Assembly: GCA_025928545.1 (NCBI GenBank)
Contig: JAICJH010000030.1
Location: 1 to 64,000 of the forward strand
From: Bryobacteraceae bacterium
Lineage (GTDB): Bacteria > Acidobacteriota > Terriglobia > Bryobacterales > Bryobacteraceae
Reading direction: 5' to 3'
Length of the DNA: 64,000 bases
The notes beneath the pieces are model-generated. The model worked only from the letters and a program-made list of their open reading frames with translations. It did no database searches and was not told the origin of the DNA. A program made the position numbers and the translations under genes. This document shows positions 23,241 to 32,966 of the stretch, in pieces (positions within the stretch are counted from its first letter, which is position 1; each line of letters begins with the position of its first letter).

Positions 23241-25139
23241 GTGCACCAGAACCCTTCGGAATTCCATCCCGACAAGCCCCACGAGATGCCGCGCCGCCTG
23301 GTGGCGCGCGATGAGCCGGGTTTTGCCGGCGCCAAAATGGCGGGTTTTCAGTACACCGCCGTCGCAATTTTTCTATTCCTCATTTCGGGCTTCTGGCAGC
23401 TCCAGATCAAGAGTCCCGACGTTTACAGCGAGCGGGCCGAACGCAATCGCGTAAGAGTGCTTCCGGTGGGCGCGCCGCGCGGCAAAATACTGGACCGCGA
23501 CGGCCGCGTCATCGTCGGAAACCAGTCTTCATGGAGCGTAATCCTGTCGCGCGAGAGCCTGAAAATGGATCATCTCCACGAGATCGCCGACGGCCTGCAT
23601 CTGGATTACGACGATCTGCTCGCCAAAGTTTCGCGCTATCTGCGACGCTCCCATAGCGAACCCATCATTATTAAGGACAACCTCTCTCTGGGTGAGCTCG
23701 CCTTCGTCGATTCGCACCGCGACTCGTCGACATTTCCGGAAATGGAAGTGGTCCAGATTCCGAGGCGCGCCTACCCCGCCAACGGTATGCTGGCGCACGC
23801 CATCGGCTACACGGGTGAAATCAGCGAAGGCGAACTGGATAATCCGGAGTACGCCAAATACAATCAGGGCCAGATTATTGGCAAGACCGGGCTGGAAAAA
23901 CAGTACAACGAAACTCTGATGGGCGTTGATGGGGAACGTCGCACCGTGGTTGACAACATGGGCCGCGAACGCGCGATGTTGGGCGAAGTTCCCGCCAAAC
24001 CGGGTCAGAACCTTCAAACCACCATTGACCTCGATCTCCAGGCGGTTGCGGAAATCGGTATGGAGGGCAAGCGTGGCGCTCTGGTTGCGCTCGATCCCAA
24101 TACCGGCGAAATCATGGCCATGGTGTCGCGGCCCAGCTTCGATCCCAACAAATTTGCGGTGCGTATCAAATCCGCGGACTGGAAAGAGCTGACCAGCAAT
24201 CCCGACAATCCGCTCCTCGCACGGGCCACTCAGGCGCAACTCGCGCCGGGGTCGACTTTCAAGCCGATCATGGCAATGGCGGCTCTTGAGACCGGGAACA
24301 TCACCGAAGCTACAACCTACAACTGCCCCGGCGGCGGAACTTTCTACGGCCGGTTCTTTCACTGCGACCAGCACCACGGTGTCCTGGACCTGCACCGCGC
24401 CATTGCCCTTTCGTGCGACACGTATTTCTACAACGTGGGCGTGAAGATGGGAATCAACGACATCGCGTATTACGGCCAGATGGTCGGCTACGGCGAAAAG
24501 ACCGGAGTGGATTTACCCAATGAGGCATCCGGGACCATGCCCTCCCCCGAATGGAAGCTGAGGAATTACCGCGAAAAATGGTATGCGGGAGAAACGGTGT
24601 CGCTTTCCATCGGGCAGGGCGCGCTGACCGTGACTCCGCTGCAGATGGCGCGCGCCATCGGAGGCATTGCGATCGGCGGGATCTGGCACACGCCGCATTT
24701 CCTGCTTTCGGCGAAGGACGATAAACCAAAGCAGTGGCCGCTCAGTCCTGAGCACGTCCACACCGTGATTTCCGGGATGTACGGGGTGGTGAACGAAGCC
24801 GGCACCGGCGGGGGCGCCCGCATTCCGGGAGTGGACGTATGCGGCAAGACCGGCACGGCGCAGACCATGTCGCTCGATAACGAAAAAGCGCGCAAAGGAC
24901 TGAAGGATAACTCGTGGTTCGTGGCATTTGCGCCCTGCTACAAGCCGGAAATCGTCGTCTCCGTATTATGGGAAGGCGGCGAGTGGGGTAAGAATTCTGC
25001 GCCGGTAGCGCGCGACGTGATTAAGTCCTACTTCGACAAAAAGGCGCGGACCGACGTAGAGCTGCAAAAGCCCAACATCCCCGCTAATCCGGCCGTATCG
25101 TCGCTGATACCGCCTGCGAGTCACGCCGCCGTGCAATAG
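23241..25139 (+). CDS. mrdA: Penicillin-binding protein 2 (peptidoglycan transpeptidase)
   Basis: A 632-residue elongasome transpeptidase that cross-links peptidoglycan with RodA. There is one membrane helix (about residues 36-54, TAVAIFLFLISGFWQL), then the PBP dimerisation domain (RNRVRVLPVGAPRGKILDRDG), then the transpeptidase domain with nucleophile S338 in STFK, the SxN-type motif SCD in ALSCDTYFYN, and KTGT at K536. The GTG at 23241 is the farthest start; ATG 23286 (MPRRLVARDEP) is a plausible shorter one. It is followed by rodA and rng. The mreBCD genes usually found before mrdA are not here. Confidence 0.95.
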   Translation: MHQNPSEFHPDKPHEMPRRLVARDEPGFAGAKMAGFQYTAVAIFLFLISGFWQLQIKSPDVYSERAERNRVRVLPVGAPRGKILDRDGRVIVGNQSSWSVILSRESLKMDHLHEIADGLHLDYDDLLAKVSRYLRRSHSEPIIIKDNLSLGELAFVDSHRDSSTFPEMEVVQIPRRAYPANGMLAHAIGYTGEISEGELDNPEYAKYNQGQIIGKTGLEKQYNETLMGVDGERRTVVDNMGRERAMLGEVPAKPGQNLQTTIDLDLQAVAEIGMEGKRGALVALDPNTGEIMAMVSRPSFDPNKFAVRIKSADWKELTSNPDNPLLARATQAQLAPGSTFKPIMAMAALETGNITEATTYNCPGGGTFYGRFFHCDQHHGVLDLHRAIALSCDTYFYNVGVKMGINDIAYYGQMVGYGEKTGVDLPNEASGTMPSPEWKLRNYREKWYAGETVSLSIGQGALTVTPLQMARAIGGIAIGGIWHTPHFLLSAKDDKPKQWPLSPEHVHTVISGMYGVVNEAGTGGGARIPGVDVCGKTGTAQTMSLDNEKARKGLKDNSWFVAFAPCYKPEIVVSVLWEGGEWGKNSAPVARDVIKSYFDKKARTDVELQKPNIPANPAVSSLIPPASHAAVQ

Positions 25140-25150
25140 CGTTCTAAAAC

Positions 25151-26245
25151 ATGGCCGCACGCAACTCAGGTGTTCGCGATTTCGACTGGGCGATGGTCAT
25201 TGTCACCATCGTCATCTGCTCGCTTGGCGTGCTCCAGATTTTCAGCGCCACCCACGACACCATCTGGCAGGGCTCCTGGTGGAAGCAGATTCTTTACATC
25301 AGTTCCGGCTTCGTGCTGATGTGGGCGGCGTCACGAGTGGACTATCATTCGCTGATTTCGCGCGCTTATCCGGCTTATCTGGTTTCGGTGGTCCTGCTGC
25401 TGGCGGTCTTGCTGGTCGGCAAGCGGGCTTTTGGATCTACCCGGTGGATCGCTCTTCCGGCTGGAATCCACTTGCAGGTCTCCGAGTTTGCCAAGTTCGT
25501 AGTCGTGCTGCTCGTAGCTCGTTTCTTGATCGATCGACGGGCGGATGTGTTGGAAATGCGCGATTTCCTGAAGCTGGCCGGGCTGATCGTGGTGCCGATG
25601 GCCTTAATCGCGAAGGAACCGGATCTCGGGACGGCCCTCACCTACATCCCGATCCTCGCTATCGGCGTATTGCTGGCCGGAATGCGCTGGAAGTACTGGG
25701 TGGCGGTGGGAATCGTCGCCCTGGTCGTTCTGCCGCTGGCCTATACGAGGCTCCAACCCTATCAAAGAGCGCGGATCGCCAGTTTTCTTGATCCCGAACG
25801 CGATCCCCAGGGGACCGGCTATCAGTTGATCCAGTCCCAGATCGCCGTGGGATCGGGCGGGACATGGGGCAAGGGCATTACAAAAGGAAGCCAGACTCAG
25901 CTCCGCTTCCTGCCGGTCCCCCATACGGATTTTATTTTCTCCTCGTTTGCCGAGGAACATGGTTTTATCGGAGTAGTGGCGGTATTGGCGTTTTACTTCA
26001 TTTTGCTGATGCAAGTGGTCCAAAACGGACAGACCTCGGCCGATCGGGCCGGAATGTATATTTGTATGGGGGTTGCGGCGCTGCTTTTATTTCATATACT
26101 GGTAAATGTCGGTATGGTAATCGGAAGGATGCCCGTCACCGGCATCCCGCTGCCCCTCATGAGTTATGGCGGGTCCAGCGTCTGGTCGACATTTTTGATG
26201 CTCGGCCTGGTGAACAGTGTGCGTTTAAGAAGATTTGTGAATTGA
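25151..26245 (+). CDS. rodA: Rod shape-determining SEDS glycosyltransferase RodA
   Basis: A 364-residue polytopic SEDS protein that polymerises lipid II during side-wall growth. About ten hydrophobic helices are visible. Signatures are FGSTRWIALPAGIHLQVSEF, KEPDLGTALTY and LRFLPVPHTDFIFSSFAEEHG, which carries the conserved catalytic Asp in the HTDFIF loop, and the C-terminal PLPLMSYGGSS. It starts 11 bp after mrdA and certainly shares its transcript. Confidence 0.96.
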   Translation: MAARNSGVRDFDWAMVIVTIVICSLGVLQIFSATHDTIWQGSWWKQILYISSGFVLMWAASRVDYHSLISRAYPAYLVSVVLLLAVLLVGKRAFGSTRWIALPAGIHLQVSEFAKFVVVLLVARFLIDRRADVLEMRDFLKLAGLIVVPMALIAKEPDLGTALTYIPILAIGVLLAGMRWKYWVAVGIVALVVLPLAYTRLQPYQRARIASFLDPERDPQGTGYQLIQSQIAVGSGGTWGKGITKGSQTQLRFLPVPHTDFIFSSFAEEHGFIGVVAVLAFYFILLMQVVQNGQTSADRAGMYICMGVAALLLFHILVNVGMVIGRMPVTGIPLPLMSYGGSSVWSTFLMLGLVNSVRLRRFVN

Positions 26246-26557
26246 CCAGCGTGGCACTGCGGCAGTTGGTGCCAGCGTTTTGAGTAGTTCTGTACAAAAT
26301 TTAAGACAGGTAGTCGGGATCCAGTAGAGGGAGACTTTCGGATCTGACCGGCGCACTGAAAAAGTCGGGTGCGCAGATCGTCCGCCGTCGCGAAGAAGTG
26401 ACGGGTGCTCCGAATGAAAGAATGGGTTCCCTGGGCCGATGTTGGGTGTTGAAGAAACCGAAATTCTCCGCCTTCCGGCCAGCGCAGGGCGCATCAGTCG
26501 ATAAATCGGAGCCGGAATCTCCCGGCAGGGTGAAGACCCGACGGGAGAAGAAGGCAA
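26246..26557 (+). promoter_or_regulatory. Long leader region of the RNase E/G gene
   Basis: 312 bp with no convincing gene on either strand. A weak stem TGGCAC/GTGCCA (26252-26274) followed by GCGTTTTG may end the mrdA-rodA transcript. The rest probably forms the 5' untranslated leader of the RNase gene; RNase E of enterobacteria autoregulates through such a leader, and the same is suggested here by analogy only. Confidence 0.45.
26518..26548 (+). promoter_or_regulatory. Hairpin abutting the RNase E/G ribosome binding site
   Basis: TCTCCCG (26518-26524) pairs with CGGGAGA (26542-26548), and inside it GGGT (26528-26531) pairs with ACCC (26536-26539). The 3' arm contains the first half of the purine-rich GGGAGAAGAAGG before the ATG at 26558, so the fold would partly hide the Shine-Dalgarno. 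Confidence 0.6.
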
Positions 26558-29146
26558 ATGTCGAAGGAACTAATCGTCGCCACCGGTCGCCACGAAACAA
26601 GAGTGGCGATTCTTGAGGACGACCAACTCGTGGAAGTTTTCCACGAGCGTGAGAAGGAATATTCGCTTGCGGGCTCAATCCATAAGGGGCGGGTTACGCG
26701 GGTTTTGCCGGGCATGCAATCGGCTTTTGTCGATATTGGCCTCGAACGGGACGCTTTTCTGTATGTTTCCGACTTTTTCGAGGACAACGACGAGTACGAT
26801 GCCGTTGTAAGTACCGCTGAAGAAAAGGTTTTAAAGGCTGAGCGCGCTCCCTTTGTCGAGGTAGCTGCGCCAGCAGTCGATTCCGCTGCGCCAGTTGAGG
26901 CAGCAGCGCGGCCCGACCAGAATCGTGGCGATCGGGGTGATCGGGATCGCGGAGGGCGCGGGAGACGCGGCCGACGGCGGGGCGGGCGGGGTCCGGGCGG
27001 CATTCCGGAATCGAAATACTTCACTCCCGGGGCCAAGCAAGCCGCAGCTCCGCAGGAAGCGCAACCCGTTGAAACCATTGAGGAAGAAGCGCCTGTTGTC
27101 GAGACGCACGAGCGTGTCGTCCTGCCAGGCGAGTCGCTCGCCAAATACACTGAGCCAGCTATCCCGGTAGAACACCATCTGGCGGGATTCAACTGGTCAG
27201 CCCCTGTCGCCGAGCCCGAGCGTGAGCCCGAGCCCGAGGTAGAAAAGCCCGAACTGATCCCCACGGCTGAGGCTCCAGAGGAAGCGCTGACCGAGGAGGA
27301 TGAGGAAATCATTCTCGCTGCGGCCGAGGCTGTTGAGGCAATTAAAGAAGAAGCAATCGAGGACATGACGGTGAGTCTTCCGGTCGCCGATCTGGACGGG
27401 GACGAAGAAGACTCGGACGACGCGGAAGATCACGAAGCCATCGACGCGGCGGACGAGCCCGTTATGGCTGCAGACGCCGCAGTCTCGGATCAAATTCCCA
27501 GCGAAGAGGGGCCTGAACCGGCGAGAATTCCGACCAGTCTGACGGCAACTTTGCGTGAGCAGGGACACCGGTATCCGCATCGCGTGTCACGCCGTTCGCG
27601 ACGCCGGGGTGGCCGCAATCGCGGGGAAGACCGCGGGCCCAGACCGGAGAACGCACCTCAGGTTGCGCCTCAGGTTTCCGAGGATGGTCTGCCGGCGGTT
27701 GCCGAGGTTCATCCGCTGGATCAGGACGGGGCAGCAATCGAAGCCGCTCTCGAATCGCCGCTGGTGATCGAGGAAAAAGCTCCGGCGGTGCGCGAGGATC
27801 GGCGGCCAGATCGGGGTGGCCGGGATCGGAACGATCGGGATCGCGGGCGCGGACGGGACCGGAATCGCGAGGGTGGCGGCCGGGAAGCCAGCAGGGAACG
27901 CGAGAATACGGAGAAGCCGGATCGTGAACGTCCGGTATTGCCATCGATTTCCGATCTTCTGAAAGAAGGCCAGGAAATCATCGTTCAGATTTCCAAAGAA
28001 CCGCTGGGGCAGAAGGGCGCGCGCATCACGTCGCATATCGCTCTGCCTGGCCGGTTTGTGGTTTATATGCCGACGGTGGACCATGCCGGCGTTTCGCGCA
28101 AGATTCCCTCGGATGAAGAACGGCACCGCCTGAAGCGGGTGCTCCAGACACACCGCCAGGGTGTTCCGGGCGGCTACATCTGCCGGACCGCGGCGGAGGG
28201 CAAGAGCGAAGAAGAGTTGAAGAGCGACATGCACTTCCTCTACAACCTCTGGCTCGATATGCGGGCGAAGGCGGAGAAAAGGCCCGCTCCCGTGCTGCTG
28301 CACCACGATCTGGATCTGGTTCAGCGCATTCTTCGCGATCAACTGACGACGTCGTTCAAGACGATCTGGGTGGATAACGAAGAGCATTACGAGAGCATTC
28401 TGCGGTTCGTGGAACGCTTCCAGCCCGCGCTGGTGGGCCGCGTGAAGCTCTACACCCGAACGAACCCGATCTTCGACGAATTCGGGATCACGGCCGAGCT
28501 GGAGAAAGCGCTGCGGCCGAAGGTGTGGCTGAAATCCGGCGGGTATATCGTCATCAATCAGACCGAGGCTTTGGTCGCGATCGATATCAACACCGGCAAG
28601 TATGTCGGGAAATCAAACCGGCTGGAAGATACGATCGTCAAGATCAATACGGACGCAATCAAGGAGATTGTGCGGCAGATCCGGCTGCGGGATCTGGGCG
28701 GGATCATCGTGGTCGATTTCATCGACATGGATGAGCGCAAGAACCGGCAGAAGGTAATGCTGGCGCTGGAAGATGCGATGCGGGTGGATCGGGCGCCGTA
28801 TAAGATTCTGCAGTTCAACGATTTTGGTCTGGTGGCGATTACGCGCAAGCGCGTGAAACAGTCGCTGGAGCGGACGCTTTGCGCACCTTGCTCGTATTGC
28901 GAAGGCGCTGGTTATATCAAGAGCCCGCAGACTGTGATTACCGAGATCCTGTCGGAAGCGCAGCGGATGCACAAGGCCGTGGCGAGTGAAAAAGGCAATC
29001 TGGTGCTGCGGGTGAATCCGGAAGTGGCCAAGGTGCTGAAGAGCAACCAGAATTCATTCCTCCAGGAAATTGAGGAAATTCTGGGGAAGAGCGTGATGGT
29101 GAAGAGCGATCCGCTGCTGCATCAGACTAAGTTCGATCTGGCTTAA
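26558..29146 (+). CDS. rng: Ribonuclease E/G with a disordered insert splitting the S1 domain
   Basis: An 862-residue endoribonuclease for mRNA decay and rRNA processing. Residues 1-90 start the S1 domain (SIHKGRVTRVLPGMQSAFVD). From about 95 to 460 lies a low-complexity insert with RG/DR-rich stretches (for example RGGRGRRGRRRGGRG) and long acidic runs. The S1 domain then resumes at GQEIIVQISKEPLGQKGARI. The catalytic DNase-I-like domain has the metal aspartates in LVAIDINTGKYVG and IIVVDFIDMDERKNR, and the zinc link is CAPCSYC. Without the insert the size matches RNase G. Whether it is closer to Rne or Rng cannot be decided. Confidence 0.93.
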   Translation: MSKELIVATGRHETRVAILEDDQLVEVFHEREKEYSLAGSIHKGRVTRVLPGMQSAFVDIGLERDAFLYVSDFFEDNDEYDAVVSTAEEKVLKAERAPFVEVAAPAVDSAAPVEAAARPDQNRGDRGDRDRGGRGRRGRRRGGRGPGGIPESKYFTPGAKQAAAPQEAQPVETIEEEAPVVETHERVVLPGESLAKYTEPAIPVEHHLAGFNWSAPVAEPEREPEPEVEKPELIPTAEAPEEALTEEDEEIILAAAEAVEAIKEEAIEDMTVSLPVADLDGDEEDSDDAEDHEAIDAADEPVMAADAAVSDQIPSEEGPEPARIPTSLTATLREQGHRYPHRVSRRSRRRGGRNRGEDRGPRPENAPQVAPQVSEDGLPAVAEVHPLDQDGAAIEAALESPLVIEEKAPAVREDRRPDRGGRDRNDRDRGRGRDRNREGGGREASRERENTEKPDRERPVLPSISDLLKEGQEIIVQISKEPLGQKGARITSHIALPGRFVVYMPTVDHAGVSRKIPSDEERHRLKRVLQTHRQGVPGGYICRTAAEGKSEEELKSDMHFLYNLWLDMRAKAEKRPAPVLLHHDLDLVQRILRDQLTTSFKTIWVDNEEHYESILRFVERFQPALVGRVKLYTRTNPIFDEFGITAELEKALRPKVWLKSGGYIVINQTEALVAIDINTGKYVGKSNRLEDTIVKINTDAIKEIVRQIRLRDLGGIIVVDFIDMDERKNRQKVMLALEDAMRVDRAPYKILQFNDFGLVAITRKRVKQSLERTLCAPCSYCEGAGYIKSPQTVITEILSEAQRMHKAVASEKGNLVLRVNPEVAKVLKSNQNSFLQEIEEILGKSVMVKSDPLLHQTKFDLA

Positions 29147-29178
29147 ATGGCCGCCGATGCACGCCGATTCACGCCGAT
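29147..29178 (-). repeat. Interspersed ATCGGCGTGA repeat, copy D
   Basis: Reverse orientation, one base after the RNase stop codon. The 32-bp stretch beginning at 29147 is identical to copy E at 38781-38812. Confidence 0.8.
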
Positions 29179-29203
29179 AAGAAATAAGAAATTGTTGGCT
29201 GGC

Positions 29204-31300
29204 TTACAGCTGGATCGGTAAGCGTCGGATTCTTTTGCTGGTTGCGGCGAAGATCGCGTTGCAGACGGCCGGGGCGATGGTTGGGACTCCGGCTTCGCCC
29301 ATGCCTCCGGGGGCGGCAGTGCTTGGCACGATGTGCACATCGACCACCGGCGCTTCGTCGATCCGGACTACATCATATTGATGGAAGTTGGTCTGCTGGA
29401 CCTTGCCGCCTTCCAGCGTGATTTCGCCTTTCAGCGCGGCGCTCAGGCCGAAGACAATCGCGCTACGAATCTGCTGCTCGACGATGGCGGGGTTGACGAC
29501 CTGACCGCAATCGGTCGCACAGACTACGCGATGTACTTTGAGCTTGCCCTGGCTCACCGAAACTTCGGCTACCTGCGCGGTGTAGCTGCCGATGTTATTC
29601 ACGACCGCTACTCCGTGATAATGCCCGGCGGGAAGCGGCTTGCCCCAACCGGCTTTTTCCGCAGCCAGATTGAGAACACCGAGTAAGCGCGGCTCATTGG
29701 CTAACAGGCGGCGGCGCAATTCGACCGGATCCTTCTTACCGGCCGCGGCTAATTCATCGAGGAACGATTCGCCGAAAAACGTGTTCTGGGTATAGCCGAC
29801 GGCGCGCCAGTAAGTAGTGGGCACTCCTCCGCTGACGCTGTGATAATCGACCTGCATGTGCGGGATCGCATAGTGGAGATCAGCAATACCCTCGACACTG
29901 GTGGAATCGATGCCAGGGCGGGCCACTCCACCCATGGGCGGGCAGGCGATATTCGCGGTGAGCACCGTTGGCCAGCCATCGGCATCGAGCCCTCCGGCGA
30001 AGCGTGTCACAGAAGCGGGCCGGTAGTTGCCATTCTGGATATCGTTTTCGCGCGACCAGGTTACCTTCACCGGAACCTTGACGACTTTGGCTACTTCGAT
30101 GGCTTCCTTTGCATAGTCAGTTCCGGCGCGACGTCCGAAGCCGCCACCGAGATATTGGGTGTGGATCGCGATCTGATCCTGACGTAAGCCGGTGAGCTGA
30201 AGGGCGAGACCGGAGATGCCGGCCTGCATCTGGGTGGAGGCCCAGATATCGCAGCCATCGGGACGAACGTGGACGACGCAATTGAGGGGTTCCATGGGCG
30301 CGTGGGCGAGAAAGGGCGCTTCGTAAACAGCCTCAATTTTCTTCGCGGCCGCGGGGAGAGCGGTTGCGGCATCGCCGGTTTTACGGGCTGAAGCGCCCGG
30401 GAGCAGCGTTTGCTCGGTGAAGGCTTTGCGGATGCCGGCGGAGTTGAAGGCGGCATTCGGGCCGTCGTCCCATTTGATATCGAGAGCTTTGGCTCCGGCA
30501 AATGCCGCCCAGGTGTTGTCGGCAATGACCGCGATCCCATTCGAAATCTGAACGGTATCCTTCACACCAGCGATGGCTTTGGCTTTTGTAGCGTCAAAGC
30601 TGACGACTTTGCCGCCAAAGACGGGAGAGCGAGCTACGGCGGCGTAGACCATGCCTGGCACGCGGACATCGATGCCATATTTGGTGCGGCCGGTGACTTT
30701 GTCCGCAGTATCGAGACGCTTGATGGATTTGCCAATCAGCTTGTACTGACCGGGCGCTTTCAAGGTGACGTTGGTTGGTACGGGGAGCTTCGAGGCAGCT
30801 TCGGCGAGCTGTCCGTAGGTCAGTTTCTGGGTGTTGGCGGAGTTGGTGACGACACCATCGGAGGCGCGGCAGAGAGACTTATCGATATTCCAGCGCTGCG
30901 CCGCTGCCTGGAGAAGCATTTCGCGCGCCTGTGCACCGGCGTTGCGCAGAGGCGCCCAGCCGGTGCGAATGCTCTGGCTGCCGAAGACGCCCTGGAGACC
31001 GAAGGCGGGATCGATGCCGGGGAATTCGGTGCGAACCTTTTTCCAATCGCACTCGAGTTCTTCGGCGAGGAGTTGGGAGAGGGAGGTGACGGTGCCCTGC
31101 CCCATCTCGGATTTGTGAATCATCAGGGTGACTGAGTCGTCCGTGCCGACGCGAACCCAGGCGTTGATTTTTGCGGGAGCGGCAGTTGCGGCCGGCGTCT
31201 GGGCGGAGAGGCGGCTGCGTTCCGGAAGATAGAAACCGACGACGAGGCCGGCGGCCCCGGCAGCGGTCGATTTGAGGAAGCCGCGGCGTGACGGGTTCAT
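29204..31300 (-). CDS. Molybdopterin-binding subunit of a xanthine-dehydrogenase-family hydroxylase (IorB-like)
   Basis: A 698-residue large subunit. The N-terminus [21 protein letters not shown] is a twin-arginine signal, so the folded enzyme is exported to the periplasm, as for isoquinoline 1-oxidoreductase. Two aldehyde-oxidase-type molybdopterin domains follow, with [37 protein letters not shown] and the near-terminal [19 protein letters not shown] carrying the conserved catalytic Glu. It overlaps the iron-sulphur subunit stop by 4 bp. No FAD subunit is present, matching the two-subunit Ior type. Substrate unknown. Confidence 0.9.
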   Translation of the reverse strand: MNPSRRGFLKSTAAGAAGLVVGFYLPERSRLSAQTPAATAAPAKINAWVRVGTDDSVTLMIHKSEMGQGTVTSLSQLLAEELECDWKKVRTEFPGIDPAFGLQGVFGSQSIRTGWAPLRNAGAQAREMLLQAAAQRWNIDKSLCRASDGVVTNSANTQKLTYGQLAEAASKLPVPTNVTLKAPGQYKLIGKSIKRLDTADKVTGRTKYGIDVRVPGMVYAAVARSPVFGGKVVSFDATKAKAIAGVKDTVQISNGIAVIADNTWAAFAGAKALDIKWDDGPNAAFNSAGIRKAFTEQTLLPGASARKTGDAATALPAAAKKIEAVYEAPFLAHAPMEPLNCVVHVRPDGCDIWASTQMQAGISGLALQLTGLRQDQIAIHTQYLGGGFGRRAGTDYAKEAIEVAKVVKVPVKVTWSRENDIQNGNYRPASVTRFAGGLDADGWPTVLTANIACPPMGGVARPGIDSTSVEGIADLHYAIPHMQVDYHSVSGGVPTTYWRAVGYTQNTFFGESFLDELAAAGKKDPVELRRRLLANEPRLLGVLNLAAEKAGWGKPLPAGHYHGVAVVNNIGSYTAQVAEVSVSQGKLKVHRVVCATDCGQVVNPAIVEQQIRSAIVFGLSAALKGEITLEGGKVQQTNFHQYDVVRIDEAPVVDVHIVPSTAAPGGMGEAGVPTIAPAVCNAIFAATSKRIRRLPIQL

Positions 31301-31773
31301 CGCGCACCTCCGTTGGTCTGAATTTCGACGGCGCGGTGGATGGCGGCGCGGATATCCTGATAAGTTCCGCAGCGGCAGATGTAGAATTTCATGACCTCGT
31401 CGATATCGGCGTCAGAGGGTTTGGAATTTTTCGCCAGCAGCGCGGCCGCGCCCATGATCTGGCCGGATTGGCAGTAGCCGCACTGGGGCACATCCTTTTC
31501 GACCCAGGCTTGCTGGACGGGATGGGAGCCATCGGCGGAGAGGCCTTCGATGGTGACGACGTTTTTGCCTTCGATGGCCGCAGCCTGCATGGAACAGGAG
31601 CGCATGGCGGTGCCGTTGACGTGAACCGTGCATGCGCCACAGATCGCCATGCCGCAGCCGAACTTGGTGCCGGTCATGCCGAGGGTGTCGCGAAGTACCC
31701 ACAGAAGGGGCATTTCGGGACTGACGTCAACGGACTGGGGCTTGCCGTTGAGAGTGAATTTTATGTTTGCCAT
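31297..31773 (-). CDS. [2Fe-2S] subunit of the molybdenum hydroxylase (IorA-like)
   Basis: A 158-residue small subunit with two iron-sulphur clusters. The plant-ferredoxin-type site is [18 protein letters not shown] with a distant CSMQ; the helical second site is [12 protein letters not shown] and [13 protein letters not shown]. It passes electrons from the molybdenum centre to a cytochrome or other acceptor. The ATG at 31773 begins [15 protein letters not shown]; the longer frame overlaps the HNH gene and is not coding. It is translationally coupled to the large subunit and lacks its own signal peptide, consistent with co-export on the TAT signal of its partner. Confidence 0.92.
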   Translation of the reverse strand: MANIKFTLNGKPQSVDVSPEMPLLWVLRDTLGMTGTKFGCGMAICGACTVHVNGTAMRSCSMQAAAIEGKNVVTIEGLSADGSHPVQQAWVEKDVPQCGYCQSGQIMGAAALLAKNSKPSDADIDEVMKFYICRCGTYQDIRAAIHRAVEIQTNGGAR

Positions 31774-31879
31774 GAGGGGGGACCCGTTCACGAGGATATC
31801 AGAAAACGCTCTGACTATTGATGAACGGAGATCCCCGGGATCGGTTCGGCATCCAGAAGATGCAAGGCGGTTGCAGGAC

Positions 31880-32512
31880 CTATTGCAGATCGCCTCCTTT
31901 GCCCAGATTGCAGGGGACGCACAGCGCCTGGAGATTTGCGATGGCGTCGGTGCCGCCCCTGCACACGGGGATGACGTGGTCGAGCACCAGTTCGACGCCG
32001 GATTGCCTGCAGATGCGGCAGGTGTACTTGTCGCGCTTAAAGACGTTGAAGCGGATGCGCGCGGATATGTGGGCACGGGTGCGGATTGGAGGCGGGAAGG
32101 GCTGGGCCATTCTTCCGTGAGTTGCCTCGCTGGTGGCGATGAGAGCCTTTCTCCAGCTCCCGAAACGATAGGCGATGGTGTGACCGCAGACGGGGAGCCC
32201 GTATTTCGCGACGTCGGCGACGACGGGACTTCGGCCTGAATCCCTGAGGGTGAGCACCCACAGGTCGGCGAGCATTTTCAGCAAATCTTCGTTGGTGAAT
32301 TTTTTGAAATGGGAGGAATCCAGTCCCGCGGCGACGTGCGCTTTTTCGAGCGATCCGAACCTCATTGCGGCGGTTTTGGCGCTGACGCGACCGAAACGTT
32401 TGAAGTCGTCGCTGGTGAGTTTATTCCTTCCTGTGATGGCGGCCACGCGGCGCATTTCGGCGACGATGCTGGCCGGGTCGTATGACGGCATGAAATCTAT
32501 ATCAAGAGGCAT
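31880..32512 (-). CDS. HNH endonuclease with two helical HNH-associated repeats
   Basis: A 210-residue protein. Two copies of the short repeat found on homing-type HNH enzymes are visible: [20 protein letters not shown] and [15 protein letters not shown], then [18 protein letters not shown] and [13 protein letters not shown]. The C-terminal HNH domain is [11 protein letters not shown] with [14 protein letters not shown] and CVPCN (CxxC ... DH ... N ... CxxC), so it is a zinc-supported nuclease. GGAGAAGG precedes the ATG at 32512. It could be a free-standing homing or defence nuclease; its target is unknown. Confidence 0.85.
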   Translation of the reverse strand: MPLDIDFMPSYDPASIVAEMRRVAAITGRNKLTSDDFKRFGRVSAKTAAMRFGSLEKAHVAAGLDSSHFKKFTNEDLLKMLADLWVLTLRDSGRSPVVADVAKYGLPVCGHTIAYRFGSWRKALIATSEATHGRMAQPFPPPIRTRAHISARIRFNVFKRDKYTCRICRQSGVELVLDHVIPVCRGGTDAIANLQALCVPCNLGKGGDLQ

Positions 32513-32862
32513 TCTATTTACCTTCTCCCGATTGGAGAATAGCTGATGAGGGGTGGGGGTAAATGGTAGGTTTTTGGTTAAGTGTTTGAAAGGAGGGGAA
32601 ATATAGTTCGCATTTCGACAGGACTCGGGTTTTTGGGGTTGGGATTTGGGGATCATGGCGCCTCCCAAGCCATTTCTTCCAACGCGTTCGGCCGTGACAA
32701 GAGGGGCTAGATGGCGGTCGAGAATCACATAGCGCAGGAACGCACTCTCCGAGCGTCTCGGCGGCGACTAGGGGCGGGATTTTCAGCCCAGAATCTGTGG
32801 TACGCGAGGCAGTTTCACCTGGCCTACTCCGTGTTTACCGGAGGGTTAGAAACGGACGGAAG

Positions 32863-32887
32863 ATTCTCCACGCAGTGCGTGGAGAAT
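32863..32887. repeat. Perfect 11-bp inverted repeat (hairpin)
   Basis: ATTCTCCACGC, loop AGT, GCGTGGAGAAT. The stem is perfect but neither side has a run of T, so it is more likely a protein site or RNA stem than a terminator. Confidence 0.65.
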
Positions 32888-32911
32888 TGACGGAAAGCCG
32901 CAAAAACACCA

Positions 32912-32961
32912 AACCGGGCGGCGATTCGGGACCTGAACCTGCAACGAACGGATTATGAGCT
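32912..32961 (-). other. Degenerate tRNA 3'-half (possible attachment site)
   Basis: Minus-strand reading gives CTCATAATCC (like the anticodon loop and stem of a CAU tRNA), then TTGCAGGTTCAGGTCC (like a T arm) and CGCCGCC (like the 3' acceptor strand). The 5' half is absent and the T stem pairs poorly. Integrative elements commonly leave such 3'-half copies; no integrase gene is in view. Confidence 0.4.
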
Positions 32962-32966
32962 TATCC

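Larger units (their letters stand above)
32513..32966. other. Non-coding accessory stretch with hairpin and tRNA-like fragment
   Basis: About 450 bp without a supported gene. It holds a G-rich segment (GGGTTTTTGGGG then GGGATTTGGGG, about 32628-32653) that recurs with small changes near 33430-33465, a perfect hairpin at 32863-32887 and a tRNA-like fragment at 32912-32961. Confidence 0.55.

Noticed and set aside
23140..23367. Frames running through the ATCGGCGTGA repeats that would extend neighbouring genes
   Set aside because: The translated repeat (DSRRFTPI-like) recurs at each copy and matches no family; start codons with Shine-Dalgarno or family similarity lie downstream.
26494..27366. 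Long minus-strand Ser/Ala-rich frame opposite the RNase gene
   Set aside because: It is a shadow of the biased codons of the disordered insert; no Shine-Dalgarno and low-complexity only.
27780..27900. Possible tandem or CRISPR-like repeat in the RG/DR-rich stretch
   Set aside because: Units are irregular and in frame with the RNase gene; they encode low-complexity protein, and no spacers are present.
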